NCBI RefSeq assembly: GCF_001278805.1
Contig: NZ_CP012602.1
Location: 413,001-477,000, forward strand
Origin: Bacillus sp. FJAT-18017
GTDB lineage: Bacteria > Bacillota > Bacilli > Bacillales > Cytobacillaceae
Length of the DNA stretch: 64,000 nt
Reading direction: 5' to 3'
This document shows, piece after piece, positions 35,011-43,832 of this stretch (its first letter is position 1; the number at the start of each line of letters is the position of its first letter). The translations under genes and the position numbers were made by a program. A model generated the notes under the pieces. It had not been told where the DNA came from. It did no database searches and saw only the letters and a list, made by a program, of their open reading frames with translations.

Positions 35011-36613
35011 TGATCAGCTTGCTCCTTTGGCACTCTTCATGGAACGCGCGCAGCCGCCTTGTCCGTTCCAGCAGCTCCGTGAAAAATACATCCCATTCAT
35101 CAAGCCGCTTTTGCTTTTTATACAAGGTCCTGAGCTTTTTGAGCATCCGGACCGCTTGCTTGTATCCAGGCCTGTTCTTGGTGGCAATTTGCTTTGCTGC
35201 GGACTGGTGCAGCATCGAGATGACCGCCTCAGGCATTTCTTTTTCAAGTATCTTCAGTCTTGCACTAGGAAGGTCGGTATAATGATAGCCCATGAAAGAT
35301 TGCAAATCTGCCCATTTCCCGTACTCGCCCCGTTCAAACAGCAAACTGCCATATTCATAATACGTATAAGGAAGTGCCTGGTGAAGCAGCCTTTCCAGGA
35401 GCTCCGACCTGCCTGTCTCCTCGACATAAGGAAGCGCCGACTCAAGCGCTTTTCTGGCAAACTGAGCGCGGCCCTGGTATCCCGGGATGGCGGCAAGGAC
35501 ACCCTTGAGTTTCTGTGTGAGCAGCTCGAGGTATGGACCAACCCGTCCCCATTCCTTGTGTGCATTCATCTCATCAATCCAATACAGCAGGAATGGCGGT
35601 GCCTCCTCATCAGACAGCCTTGCTATAAATGCAAGAGCAAGCGCATCCTCATTTAAAAGGACATGTAAATGTGCAGCCGCAATCGCAAGCGGGTGACCGG
35701 ATTCAGCGCTTAAACTCATTTCATCAAGCTTCTTGGACTCTTCTTCAAGCCATTCCTTCTTTTTAAAAAGACCCGACCAAATCCCCATGTATAAAAAGGC
35801 ACGCTCATAAACAAGAAATGGAATAACCGTCAAAATATCCCGCGTATCTTTACGGAGCTGTTCTAAGAAGGGATCGAAACCTAGCGGCCTGGCGCGTTTG
35901 CCTAGCTTTGCCGCAAGTTGGGATGCCTCGGTCTCAAGATCTGAAAACACATGCCTGTAGTAACGGCTGACCATTTCCTCGGTATGTCCGAGCTCCTGGC
36001 TAAATCGCGCCAGCTCTGTGAACGAAAATACACTCGCCGAAAGCTGATGCAGAAGCGCCCATTCCTCACCGCGCGGAGAATCAGCTTTAATACGGCGCCA
36101 GTAAACTCCAAACAGCTCGCTTACTATGTACGGATTTACATTCTTCTTTGCGCGCATAATTGAAGAGAAATTTTCCGTGAAGGAATCAATCCAGGCAGCG
36201 TAATCCTGTTTCAAGGCTCCACTTGCCTTGACTAGATCACGCGCCTTCTGTAAGCCCCATTCCGCGGCAGCACGCTTTTCCTGGACCGGATAACGCCAGT
36301 CCTCTATCCATTCTGCGACTGAATTGGTTCTGCCATACGCACTGAAAAAAACAGCAAGCTGATGTCTGCACAGGCCTTGGCCCGGACACGAGCACTCACT
36401 CATCTCGGGAAATAGCAGCTCAAGGGTTACCTTGACAGGCACAACATCCTGAACTGTCGCAGTAATGGTTTCTTCATCCATTCGCAGTTGTGATACTAAT
36501 CCCTGGCGGTAAAGCAGCATTCCCTTTTGCATCAGGCGCGCATCCTCTTCCGAATGTGGCGAAAGCATATCCTGGATTTTATCGGATGCCATCGCAAGCC
36601 CTTCATTCCGCAT
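35003..36613 (-). CDS. ywqB: SWIM zinc-finger protein (YwqB type)
   Basis: A 536-residue protein with a SWIM zinc-binding motif near the N-terminus, CSCPGQGLCRH (CxC..CxH). The remaining part is helical with no enzyme motif I recognise. SWIM domains bind DNA or proteins, and this gene is paired with a SNF2 ATPase as in B. subtilis ywqBA, which suggests one functional unit. Start ATG 36613 follows AAGAGGTG by seven bases. The protein ends SKLINV with its stop inside ywqA. Confidence 0.9.
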   Translation of the reverse strand: MRNEGLAMASDKIQDMLSPHSEEDARLMQKGMLLYRQGLVSQLRMDEETITATVQDVVPVKVTLELLFPEMSECSCPGQGLCRHQLAVFFSAYGRTNSVAEWIEDWRYPVQEKRAAAEWGLQKARDLVKASGALKQDYAAWIDSFTENFSSIMRAKKNVNPYIVSELFGVYWRRIKADSPRGEEWALLHQLSASVFSFTELARFSQELGHTEEMVSRYYRHVFSDLETEASQLAAKLGKRARPLGFDPFLEQLRKDTRDILTVIPFLVYERAFLYMGIWSGLFKKKEWLEEESKKLDEMSLSAESGHPLAIAAAHLHVLLNEDALALAFIARLSDEEAPPFLLYWIDEMNAHKEWGRVGPYLELLTQKLKGVLAAIPGYQGRAQFARKALESALPYVEETGRSELLERLLHQALPYTYYEYGSLLFERGEYGKWADLQSFMGYHYTDLPSARLKILEKEMPEAVISMLHQSAAKQIATKNRPGYKQAVRMLKKLRTLYKKQKRLDEWDVFFTELLERTRRLRAFHEECQRSKLINV

Positions 36614-36778
36614 CGGTACACACCTCTTTCTCTTTTTGGCTAATAGGAAAATATTGAATGCCTATTTCCCTGATACTTGGCCATTCGCCAACAGTACAGG
36701 GAAATTAATTTTATATTGCTATGCCCGTATTGATTTCTAAAAACGAACATTTATATTCATTTCAACCAGCATGCAACA

Positions 36779-36990
36779 TTGCCCGGTAATGCACCGGTTA
36801 AATTTTACACATATGCTACAGTGGCTTGTTTGCCAGTGCCACGGAAGGACCAATGGCACGCTGCGGAAACTATGCCGCATTTGGAGGGCTTCGTTGCTCC
36901 AAGCTGTTGCAGCGGCACCCTTATTCTAATCCCGGTGAATCCATATACAACGGTAAGCCGGACTAACACTTAGCGTTTGAATGTACGCTC
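36779..36990. other. Cluster of tightly packed stem-loops, possible structured RNA
   Basis: Five hairpins lie back to back with at most two bases between them: TGGC/GCCA (36822-36835), GTGCCA/TGGCAC (36836-36859), TGCGG/CCGCA (36862-36879), TTGGAG/CTCCAA (36881-36902) and GCTG/CAGC (36903-36913). CCGGT/ACCGG (36783-36797) precedes them and AGCGT/ACGCT (36972-36989) follows. A TATAAT on the minus strand (37015-37020) would place the cluster in the ywqB leader, but the plus strand is equally foldable. It matches no riboswitch class I know. Confidence 0.45.
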
Positions 36991-37020
36991 TACTGTATTG
37001 GTAGTTATCACTTTATTATA

Positions 37021-37375
37021 CCCCAAATTAGCGGAGAGTAGGAGACCCTTCAGGCATAGCACTGAAATTGACTCTTTCTCCTTTAAAAACAAAATAATCT
37101 CTCTATGTAATCATTCCTTTTGATTTTAAGTGTTCTTTTTAAGTTTTCATCAGCTCTTTCCACTGATTTACCCAAATCGCTTCCTCTTTTTCTCTAGAAT
37201 TGAATGTTCATTCATTAACAAATAATTATATTATAATAATGTTATTTTCTTTTCTTAACTTATTAATAGGTTTTAAGTTTGCCGAAAAAGGGGATATTCT
37301 TAACACTGGTTTTTGGATGGATTTGCAGGGAAATGCTGACACGAAATTGACAAATATTAAATTTTTGGAAATTCA
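37021..37375. other. A+T-rich spacer
   Basis: No gene with a ribosome site. T-rich and A+T-rich sequence upstream of the promoter at 37376; nothing else assigned. Confidence 0.4.
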
Positions 37376-37404
37376 TTTACATTTGACAATATTTTTACTA
37401 GAAT
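37376..37404 (+). promoter_or_regulatory. Promoter of the 54-codon gene
   Basis: TTTACA (37376-37381), 17-bp spacer, TAGAAT (37399-37404). Confidence 0.6.
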
Positions 37405-37440
37405 GATTGAAAAGACTGAAAAAGGAGGGAAAAACTCGAA

Positions 37441-37605
37441 GTGAAGAACAGTGGAGTAGCAGAAGGCCAAATGCTTTTTTTTGAGATTTTAAAGCGGGCC
37501 TACGAAAAGGGTTTAACAGAAACTGAAATGACAACCTGGAAAATGCTTGAAGACTTGAAATTGGACTTGCAAAGTATGCCGATTGCCGAATCGGATCGAT
37601 TATAG
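37441..37605 (+). CDS. Small hypothetical protein (54 residues)
   Basis: A frame from GTG 37441 to TAG 37605 encodes a short, probably helical protein with FFEILKRAYEKGLTETEMTTW in its first half. Its own promoter and a perfect terminator just after the stop support a real gene. The ribosome site AAGGAGGG is farther from GTG than usual (about 13 bases), so the start is uncertain; ATG 37471 is an alternative. Convergent with the sigma-like gene. No family recognised. Confidence 0.6.
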   Translation: MKNSGVAEGQMLFFEILKRAYEKGLTETEMTTWKMLEDLKLDLQSMPIAESDRL

Positions 37606-37610
37606 AGAGA

Positions 37611-37643
37611 ATAGAAGGGGAGACGATCCCCTTCTATTTTTTT
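37611..37643 (+). terminator. Terminator after the 54-codon gene
   Basis: ATAGAAGGGGA pairs perfectly with TCCCCTTCTAT around GACGA, followed by TTTTTTT. Confidence 0.9.
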
Positions 37644-37686
37644 GCTGAAATAACTATTTTAATATAGTTAAATGGAGCGGGTTATC

Positions 37687-38190
37687 TTAAAAGCCAATTT
37701 CCTCCATAATGGTTTTAATATTTTTCCTGGCTCTATCCCGCCAACTTTTTACCGTTGAAACACTGACGTTTTCTATAGTGGCTATCTCCTGAATAGTCAG
37801 TTGGTCCTGGCATGCATATTTCAGCCATTTCATCTGGTTTTTGGTGAGGGAGTTTCCGCAGGCATCAATCAGTTCGGAAATTTCGGTCTCGCCTACAGAC
37901 AGATCTTCTAATAACTCCCATTGTTCTGGCTTTAGGTGGATGTTCCGTTCAAGTTGATTATGGCATCGGGTTAACTCAATCATCATCCGGCCTTTAATGA
38001 AGCGGTAGGCATATGTTTCAAATTTTCCTTTTTCCGGATCAAAGCCTCTTGCTGCCTCCCATAGGGCAATAAGGCCAATTTGATAGAATTCTTCCTTGTT
38101 TGTGTAGATGTGAAGAGAACGGATAATGCTGTTGATCATGGGGGTGTATTGGGTTGCGATATGCTCGAAATTTTCAATTTGGCGTTCCAC
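37687..38190 (-). CDS. Orphan sigma-70-family factor
   Basis: A 167-residue protein with sigma region 2 (EEFYQIGLIALWEAARGFDP followed by KGKFETYAYRFIKGRMM, about residues 32-70) and a C-terminal region-4 helix-turn-helix (LTIQEIATIENVSVSTVKSWRDRARKN, about 130-157). No anti-sigma gene lies beside it. The architecture is close to small sigma factors of the SigH/ComX type. The preferred start is GTG 38190, six bases after AAAGGGA; the open frame extends to TTG 38244 without a ribosome site. Target promoters unknown. Confidence 0.8.
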   Translation of the reverse strand: MERQIENFEHIATQYTPMINSIIRSLHIYTNKEEFYQIGLIALWEAARGFDPEKGKFETYAYRFIKGRMMIELTRCHNQLERNIHLKPEQWELLEDLSVGETEISELIDACGNSLTKNQMKWLKYACQDQLTIQEIATIENVSVSTVKSWRDRARKNIKTIMEEIGF

Positions 38191-38510
38191 AGTACGTCCC
38201 TTTCGGGGAAGCGCGCTTGCCATTTTTATTCCCGGGTAAGTCAACCATATAGCGGCTGGGTTTGGGTGTCGAAATCTATTAATTTACTTTTTATTCCAGG
38301 TAAATAAGCCGATTTCAAGCAGAATGATCCTGATAAATGAAAAAATATTGTTTACATAAGTTGAAAAATTAAATTTCCTCTCATTTTGGAATAAGTGAAA
38401 ATTCTTTCAAATGTCTTTAGGGTATATAGAGAGGCTTTTGGTTTATAGCCATAGCTGAGGCTAACCGATATAATGAAGTAGAATCTTAATTGATAGGGGT
38501 TTTTAAAAAA
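38191..38510. other. Divergent intergenic region between the sigma-like gene and mnaA
   Basis: No gene. A -10-like TATAAT near 38470 could serve mnaA, but its -35 is weak. Mostly A+T rich. Confidence 0.4.
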
Positions 38511-39650
38511 ATGGTAGATCGAATTAAAGTGATGACCGTGTTTGGCACACGGCCGGAAGCAATTAAAATGGCGCCGCTAGTCAAAGAACTTGAGAAGCAT
38601 AAGGATAAAATCGAACCGATTGTGACGGTCACGGCTCAGCATAGGCAGATGCTCGATCAGGTGTTGAGTATTTTTGAGATTGTTCCCGATTATGATTTAA
38701 ACATCATGAAGGACAGGCAGACGCTTATCGATGTTACTGTAAGGAGCCTGGAGGGTCTAAACGCTGTTTTGCAAGAGGCGAAGCCGGATCTTGTTCTCGT
38801 TCATGGCGATACGTCGACCACCTTTGTTGCAAGTCTTGCTGCATTTTATAATTCGATACCTGTTGGCCATGTTGAGGCAGGCTTGCGGACTTGGAATAAG
38901 TACTCTCCGTTCCCCGAAGAAATGAACCGACAGCTTACTGGGGTTATTGCGGACCTGCACTTTGCCCCGACCAGGCAATCCCGGCAAAACCTGCTGACCG
39001 AAAATAAATTAGCAAATGCGATTTTTGTAACCGGCAATACAGCTATAGATGCTCTGAAAACTACAGTTAAAGAAGATTATTCACATCCTGTACTTGATAA
39101 ACTGGGCGGTGACCGTCTAGTCCTGATGACAGCTCATAGGCGTGAAAACCTCGGCATTCCTATGGAAAACATGTTCAGGGCTATTAGCAGGCTTGTCGAC
39201 AAGCATAAGGATATACAAGTGGTATATCCGGTACACATGAATCCGGTCGTAAGAGAAATAGCAGGCAGGATTCTCGGGGATAATCCCCGTATATCTCTGA
39301 TAGAGCCGCTTGATGTCATTGACTTCCATAACTTTGCCTCACGCGCACATCTGATTTTGACCGATTCGGGGGGAGTCCAGGAAGAGGCGCCTTCACTTGG
39401 GGTTCCCGTGTTGGTACTCCGGGATACGACCGAACGGCCTGAAGGGGTGGAAGCTGGCACATTAAAGCTTGCCGGTACGGATGAAGAAACGATTTTTACG
39501 CTGGCAGATGAGTTGCTGACGGATGATGAAGCCCATGGGAAAATGGCTAAAGCATCAAACCCATATGGAGATGGTTCAGCTTCGGCTCGAATTGTAGAGG
39601 CAATCCTCTATCATTTTAAGCAAGCCGAGCGGCCTGAAGATTTCCAATAA
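38511..39650 (+). CDS. mnaA: UDP-N-acetylglucosamine 2-epimerase (non-hydrolysing)
   Basis: A 379-residue cytoplasmic enzyme interconverting UDP-GlcNAc and UDP-ManNAc, the precursor of the linkage unit of wall teichoic acids. Recognisable parts are VMTVFGTRPEAIKMAPLV, VHGDTSTTF, GHVEAGLRTWNKYSPFPEE and TDSGGVQEEAPSLGVPVLVLR. Start ATG 38511 is preceded by AGGGG about 11 bases away; the frame reaches TTG 38490. It links to the CDP-glycerol transferase at 49.9 kb through the teichoic acid pathway. Confidence 0.95.
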   Translation: MVDRIKVMTVFGTRPEAIKMAPLVKELEKHKDKIEPIVTVTAQHRQMLDQVLSIFEIVPDYDLNIMKDRQTLIDVTVRSLEGLNAVLQEAKPDLVLVHGDTSTTFVASLAAFYNSIPVGHVEAGLRTWNKYSPFPEEMNRQLTGVIADLHFAPTRQSRQNLLTENKLANAIFVTGNTAIDALKTTVKEDYSHPVLDKLGGDRLVLMTAHRRENLGIPMENMFRAISRLVDKHKDIQVVYPVHMNPVVREIAGRILGDNPRISLIEPLDVIDFHNFASRAHLILTDSGGVQEEAPSLGVPVLVLRDTTERPEGVEAGTLKLAGTDEETIFTLADELLTDDEAHGKMAKASNPYGDGSASARIVEAILYHFKQAERPEDFQ

Positions 39651-39738
39651 AGTAAACCTTTCATCAATGGGGTTTAATTCCTCCCCGCTAATGGTTAGCC
39701 GCGCTAAGCCCGATTGATTTTTCTAAGGAAATATCTTA

Positions 39739-39775
39739 GTTAACAATCAGATCTAAACGGGCTGTGATTGTTAAC
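39739..39775. other. Perfect 11-bp inverted repeat
   Basis: GTTAACAATCA (39739-39749) and TGATTGTTAAC (39765-39775) with a 15-base loop and no T run after it; role unknown. Confidence 0.5.
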
Positions 39776-39788
39776 CGCATATAAAGCT

Positions 39789-39821
39789 AAGCCTCTGTCG
39801 ATACTGGATGGAGGCTTTTTT
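39789..39821 (+). terminator. Terminator downstream of mnaA
   Basis: AAGCCTC pairs with GAGGCTT around a 15-base loop, then TTTTT. Confidence 0.65.
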
Positions 39822-39918
39822 GTATTTACACTCAATTTGAAACCAGGCAGGTTGAGGAAAACGAGATTATAAATGGAAAAATGAAGAAGCTCCCAAGAGT
39901 TTTCTTGGAAGTGAATAT

Positions 39919-40185
39919 GTCCTGCCTGTCCCTCATGAGGCTTATGAAGACGGGAACAGACCAACAAACCATGCCTTACCATCCTTCATAAGGCTTATGA
40001 AGACGGGAACAGACCAACAAATCATGCCTTACCGTCCTTCATTAGGCTTATGAAGACGGGAACAGACCAACAAATCATGCCTTACCGTCCTTCATCGGGC
40101 TTATGAAGAGGGGCACAGACCGAAAAACCATGCCTTACCGTCCTTCATCGGGCTTATGAAGACGGGCACAGACTAGAAAACATCC
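39919..40185. repeat. 53-bp tandem repeat, about five copies
   Basis: Units start with GGCTTATGAAG at 39939, 39992, 40045, 40098 and 40151, exactly 53 bp apart, with a partial unit before the first. Copies differ at a few bases. Each boundary contains an inverted repeat CTTCAT-N7-ATGAAG. 53 is not a multiple of three and no frame crosses the array, so it is noncoding. The rest of the gap up to xpaC (40186-40469) shows nothing definite. Confidence 0.9.
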
Positions 40186-40469
40186 TACACTTCAAGCGAG
40201 ACAGGTCTTGCAGTGTAGATAAGAACCAGAGCGCCATGAAACAAAATGAAGTAATGCGGCCAAACTGACCAACCAGTATTCAATTTAGAGTCTCAGCCTT
40301 AAGTCTTAGTGTTCTCTACAATCCCGGCCGGTGGAAAGATACCTTCAAATCGTGTATTGTTAATATAAGGAACCAATATTTACAAATTTATTTTTCGTGT
40401 AAAATGAAACAATTCCATGGCCATCAACGTACTAACAGATATAGCTATTAAAGTCGGGAGTCGATCCGT

Positions 40470-41126
40470 ATGAATCCATTTCTTTCATTTTTATTAAGAA
40501 GTTCAATAGCTGTCCCTACCGCTGTAACAGCGGGAGCGGTAAGCTTTCTTGGTTTCGATGCAGGATGGCTGCTGTCAACCGGAATTTCGGCGGCTGGCGG
40601 GTTTACGGCATACCAATCAGTTGGCATGTACACTAATTCCCAATTCTTGAAGAGGCATAGCCTGACAAGGAAGGAATACCGTTATATTAAAACCAACCTG
40701 GAGGAAGGAAAGCGGAAAATCAACCGCCTCCATAGGGCCCTTTTTTCGATAAAAAATCTTCCGTCCCTGAAACAGCGGATTGAGCTGCTGCGGGTAACGA
40801 AAAACATTTACAAGCTGACCAAAAATGAACCAAAGCGATTTTATAAAGCGGAACGATTTTACTTTTCACATCTAGATTCTTTAATTGAACTTGCCGAAAA
40901 ATACGCGTTCCTGTCTGCGCAGCCGAAGCGGAGTCCTGAACTCGAACTTAAGCTTCATGAGACCCAGCGGACGCTTGATGAGCTGACTGACACAATTGAG
41001 CAAGATTTATACTATATTATCAGGGATGATATTGACCATCTCGATTTTGAAATTGATGTTGCCAAAAAAGTAATCGCAAATCAAAAGAATATTAAAATCC
41101 CTGAAGAAAACAGGAGGCTAAAATGA
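40470..41126 (+). CDS. xpaC: XpaC-family protein (5-bromo-4-chloroindolyl phosphate hydrolysis family)
   Basis: A 218-residue protein with a hydrophobic N-terminal stretch (about 5-50, two segments) followed by a long helical region with KIKRLHRAL-like basic helices, typical of the XpaC/PF10112 family. The enzymatic name comes from an early phenotype and a real activity is not established. The ribosome site is weak (CGGGAG). The stop overlaps the telA start by 4 bp, and xpaC-telA pairs are common in bacilli. Confidence 0.85.
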   Translation: MNPFLSFLLRSSIAVPTAVTAGAVSFLGFDAGWLLSTGISAAGGFTAYQSVGMYTNSQFLKRHSLTRKEYRYIKTNLEEGKRKINRLHRALFSIKNLPSLKQRIELLRVTKNIYKLTKNEPKRFYKAERFYFSHLDSLIELAEKYAFLSAQPKRSPELELKLHETQRTLDELTDTIEQDLYYIIRDDIDHLDFEIDVAKKVIANQKNIKIPEENRRLK

Positions 41127-42319
41127 ATCAAAACAATCAACCTTCCATGAATTCGAATAATATTCTTGATGATATTCTTTCAGATCCATTTGGCGCGAAT
41201 GAAAATCCAGCTGTTGCACCGGCACCAGTTGACGAGGGCGGCAAGCAGGTCCGCCTGATTGATGTCATCCCTGAGGAGAACAAGGCGAAGGCTATCCAGT
41301 TAGCAGAGCAGATTGACCCGAAGAACCACCAGGCGATGATTTCATATGGGACGCAGGCGCAATCCAAGCTGCTTTCTTTTTCAAATACGATGCTCGAGCA
41401 TGTGCAGAAGAAGGATGTAGGGGAAATTGGAGAAATCATTAACGACTTGATGAAGCACCTGTCACATGTGAATCCCGACGAATTGAATCAAGAAAAACGC
41501 GGCTTAATTTCACGCATGTTCGGCAAGATGACTGGATCTGTCCAGGAAGTACTGTCCAAGTACCAAAAAACCGGAGCTCAAATAGATCGGATTTCTGTAA
41601 AGCTGGACCGAAGCAAAAACACCCTTCTTGCTGATATGGCGCTCCTCGAGAGATTATATGAGCATAACAAAGAGTACTTCAATGCCCTGAATGTGTACAT
41701 AGCAGCGGGTGAATTGAAGTATGATGAGCTTGTTCAAAAAACTATCCCGGCAATGCGCAGGGAAGCGGAAGTCTCAGGAGACCAGATGAAGGTCCAGGAA
41801 GTCAATGATATGATGCAGTTTGCTGACCGCCTTGATAAACGAATCCATGACCTGAAGCTAAGCAGAGAATTGACTGTCCAAAGTGCGCCGCAAATCAGGC
41901 TCATCCAGAATACAAACCAGGCGTTAGCCGAAAAAATTCAGTCGTCAATTATGACGGCAATTCCGCTCTGGAAAAACCAGGTCGCGATTGCGTTGACTCT
42001 TATCCGCCAGCGCAATGCGGTTGAAGCCCAGAAGCAGGTTGCGAAGACCACAAATGATTTGTTATTAAAGAATGCCGAGATGCTAAAGGCGAACACCATC
42101 GAGACTGCGCGTGAAAATGAGCGGGGCATTGTGGAAATTGAAACGCTGAAGCGTACCCAGGAAAGCCTTGTCTCAACCCTTGAAGAGACATTAAGAATTC
42201 AGGAAGAAGGACGCACCAAACGCCGCCAGGCCGAGCATGAGCTATCACTCATGGAGAGCAACCTGAAGCAGAAATTGCTGGATATCAAAGGTGAAACGGA
42301 CCGAAAACGAATCGAATAA
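41123..42319 (+). CDS. telA: Toxic anion resistance protein TelA family
   Basis: A 398-residue, almost wholly alpha-helical cytoplasmic protein matching the TelA/KlaA family (YceH, YaaN in B. subtilis), named for tellurite resistance. Visible family stretch: LDRSKNTLLADMALLERLYEHN. Starts on the last bases of xpaC (ATGA), with AGGAGGC upstream. Probably acts with XpaC; general stress or envelope roles have been proposed for the family. Confidence 0.9.
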   Translation: MNQNNQPSMNSNNILDDILSDPFGANENPAVAPAPVDEGGKQVRLIDVIPEENKAKAIQLAEQIDPKNHQAMISYGTQAQSKLLSFSNTMLEHVQKKDVGEIGEIINDLMKHLSHVNPDELNQEKRGLISRMFGKMTGSVQEVLSKYQKTGAQIDRISVKLDRSKNTLLADMALLERLYEHNKEYFNALNVYIAAGELKYDELVQKTIPAMRREAEVSGDQMKVQEVNDMMQFADRLDKRIHDLKLSRELTVQSAPQIRLIQNTNQALAEKIQSSIMTAIPLWKNQVAIALTLIRQRNAVEAQKQVAKTTNDLLLKNAEMLKANTIETARENERGIVEIETLKRTQESLVSTLEETLRIQEEGRTKRRQAEHELSLMESNLKQKLLDIKGETDRKRIE

Positions 42320-42327
42320 CCATAGTG

Positions 42328-42362
42328 AACGCTGCTGGCAACAACGCCTGCAGCGTTTTTTC
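42328..42362 (+). terminator. Terminator after telA
   Basis: AACGCTGC pairs with GCAGCGTT, then TTTTTTC. Confidence 0.85.
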
Positions 42363-42433
42363 TGCACCTGTGGATATAAAACAGTTTGTATCTGTTCGAC
42401 ATTTTCTTTAAGTGCGAATTTAGTGAATCACAG

Positions 42434-42460
42434 AACCTGAAAGGTCTTTTCAGGTTTTTA
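42434..42460 (+). terminator. Second terminator-like hairpin
   Basis: AACCTGAAA pairs perfectly with TTTCAGGTT around GGTCT, followed by TTT. It overlaps the start of the palindrome at 42454. Confidence 0.6.
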
Positions 42461-42481
42461 ATCAAACGTTTGATTAAAAAC
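42454..42481. promoter_or_regulatory. Perfect 28-bp palindrome (half-site GTTTTTAATCAAAC)
   Basis: GTTTTTAATCAAAC and its exact reverse complement. The central 22 bp equal the palindrome at 29840-29861. It lies about 115 bp upstream of a small membrane ORF and 255 bp upstream of the CPBP gene, where an operator would make sense. Confidence 0.65.
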
Positions 42482-42597
42482 TAGCTTGTCATTTAAGGTA
42501 GGTTCCGGTCGAAAATTAACCTTTTTCCATCAAGAAAAACTAATGTCTGGTTAACGCAGATATGGTACGCTAAGAAAAATGAATCAGGAGTATGATT

Positions 42598-42693
42598 ATG
42601 GAATTTAATAGAAGATGGTTACTGGGCTGCGGCTTGTTTCTGCTGGCGGTAAACGGTGGGGGTTTTCTGCTTGTACAGCTATTTGGCCAATAA
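42598..42693 (+). CDS. Possible 31-residue single-pass membrane peptide
   Basis: ATG 42598 to TAA 42693, with CAGGAG eight bases upstream. The product has NRRW near the N-terminus, then an uninterrupted hydrophobic helix (about residues 8-30). It may be a small regulatory membrane protein or an unannotated leader of the CPBP gene 43 bp downstream. No family recognised. Confidence 0.45.
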   Translation: MEFNRRWLLGCGLFLLAVNGGGFLLVQLFGQ

Positions 42694-42736
42694 TCCAAGC
42701 CCAATTGCTTTTGAAAATTAAAAAGTTAGCGGGGAA

Positions 42737-43699
42737 ATGGAATTGATAAACGACTTAACAAAACCGATATCAAAACGGTTATTGCTTTTACTGTTGATCG
42801 TGACCGTTGGTTCCGAGTTGGCACTTTATTTCTCTCGGTACAGTTACTTTTTTTCCGAGCTATATGATTCAATTATGATTGTTTCGATATTTCTTGCCTG
42901 GAAGCTGCATCCGAGGCTGATGGGACGGACTGGAGCTTATGCCTCCGGAACATTGAGAGACGCGCTCGGGTTGTGTCCCGCGGAGCCTGGCGGAAAGAGG
43001 TCATTTTGGCATAAAGGGTATATTTCACAGTTTGCAGCGGTTTTTCTCCTGTTCAATATGGCATCAGCAGTTGTCAATTTTTATTCCTATATTCTTTTTC
43101 CGGGCTTTAATGATAACTATCAGGAGTATGTGGAAGAATCGATTGATACGGTTCAGGGCGGCTGGGATTCATTCGCAGATGAAGAGGGTATGGTTGAACC
43201 TAATGATACAAACCCGGTATTGGAGTGGTTTGACTTTGCTGGCTACGACTTTTATACCTCTGCACTGGCTGGATTCGAGGAGGTATACCGGCTCGGCTAT
43301 ATGATTCTGTTTTTGTTGCTTTTTAAAAAAATACTCCCATTAAAATGGCGGCAGTGGCCGGGAGAAGTTTTTTTAATGGCTGTTTTGTTTTTAAGCAGTC
43401 TTCTGTTTGGAACAGGGCACGCCCTGGATACTCCTCAGCCATGGGATGTGACGATAGGGACGATTGTCACATTTACCAATATGGGGTTGATTCTGGGTAT
43501 CCTTCTTTTATGGTCACGCAATCTTTGGCTATTAATTGCTGTCCATGGTGTATACGATATTTTGATGACAATTGAATGGTATTATTTTGAGGCAGCTTCC
43601 CTTATATTCTCGGGGGCGGTACTTGCAGCCTGGGCAATCGAGGCGGCTATGCGAAAAATAAGTCCGGAGAAGGAAACTGATATTAAGGCAAGCCTATAG
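42737..43699 (+). CDS. CPBP-family (CAAX-like) intramembrane metalloprotease
   Basis: A 320-residue membrane protein with about seven helices. All three family motifs are present: E181-E182-V-Y-R185, FGTGH (His228) and H270-G-V-Y-D274. These residues bind zinc in the Rce1-like glutamic protease fold. Bacterial members process peptides or give bacteriocin immunity; the substrate here is unknown. A hydrophilic acidic insertion (about 123-165) before motif 1 probably faces outside. The ribosome site is GCGGGGA. Confidence 0.88.
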   Translation: MELINDLTKPISKRLLLLLLIVTVGSELALYFSRYSYFFSELYDSIMIVSIFLAWKLHPRLMGRTGAYASGTLRDALGLCPAEPGGKRSFWHKGYISQFAAVFLLFNMASAVVNFYSYILFPGFNDNYQEYVEESIDTVQGGWDSFADEEGMVEPNDTNPVLEWFDFAGYDFYTSALAGFEEVYRLGYMILFLLLFKKILPLKWRQWPGEVFLMAVLFLSSLLFGTGHALDTPQPWDVTIGTIVTFTNMGLILGILLLWSRNLWLLIAVHGVYDILMTIEWYYFEAASLIFSGAVLAAWAIEAAMRKISPEKETDIKASL

Positions 43700-43712
43700 A
43701 ATAATCCAAACG

Positions 43713-43742
43713 AAAATGCGGAGCTTATCCGCATTTTTTTTA
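43713..43742 (+). terminator. Terminator after the CPBP gene
   Basis: AAAATGCGGA pairs with TCCGCATTTT, followed by more T. Confidence 0.9.
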
Positions 43743-43832
43743 TTTATAAGGTGAAGATGTGTAAAAGTAGCAGGGAGATGAAAGAATAATGTAGAATTAT
43801 GATGAACGATGTCGAAGAGAAGGAGTTTGCAA

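Noticed and set aside
36779..36973. Plus-strand 64-codon frame over the hairpin cluster
   Set aside because: No ribosome site, no conserved protein features, and the sequence is dominated by inverted repeats.
36780..36990. Cobalamin riboswitch or T-box
   Set aside because: Short GCCAGTGCCAC and GGAAGGA strings recall the cobalamin box, but the other conserved blocks and the T-box sequence are absent.
39919..40185. CRISPR array
   Set aside because: The repeat is a contiguous 53-bp tandem without unique spacers, and no cas genes are nearby.
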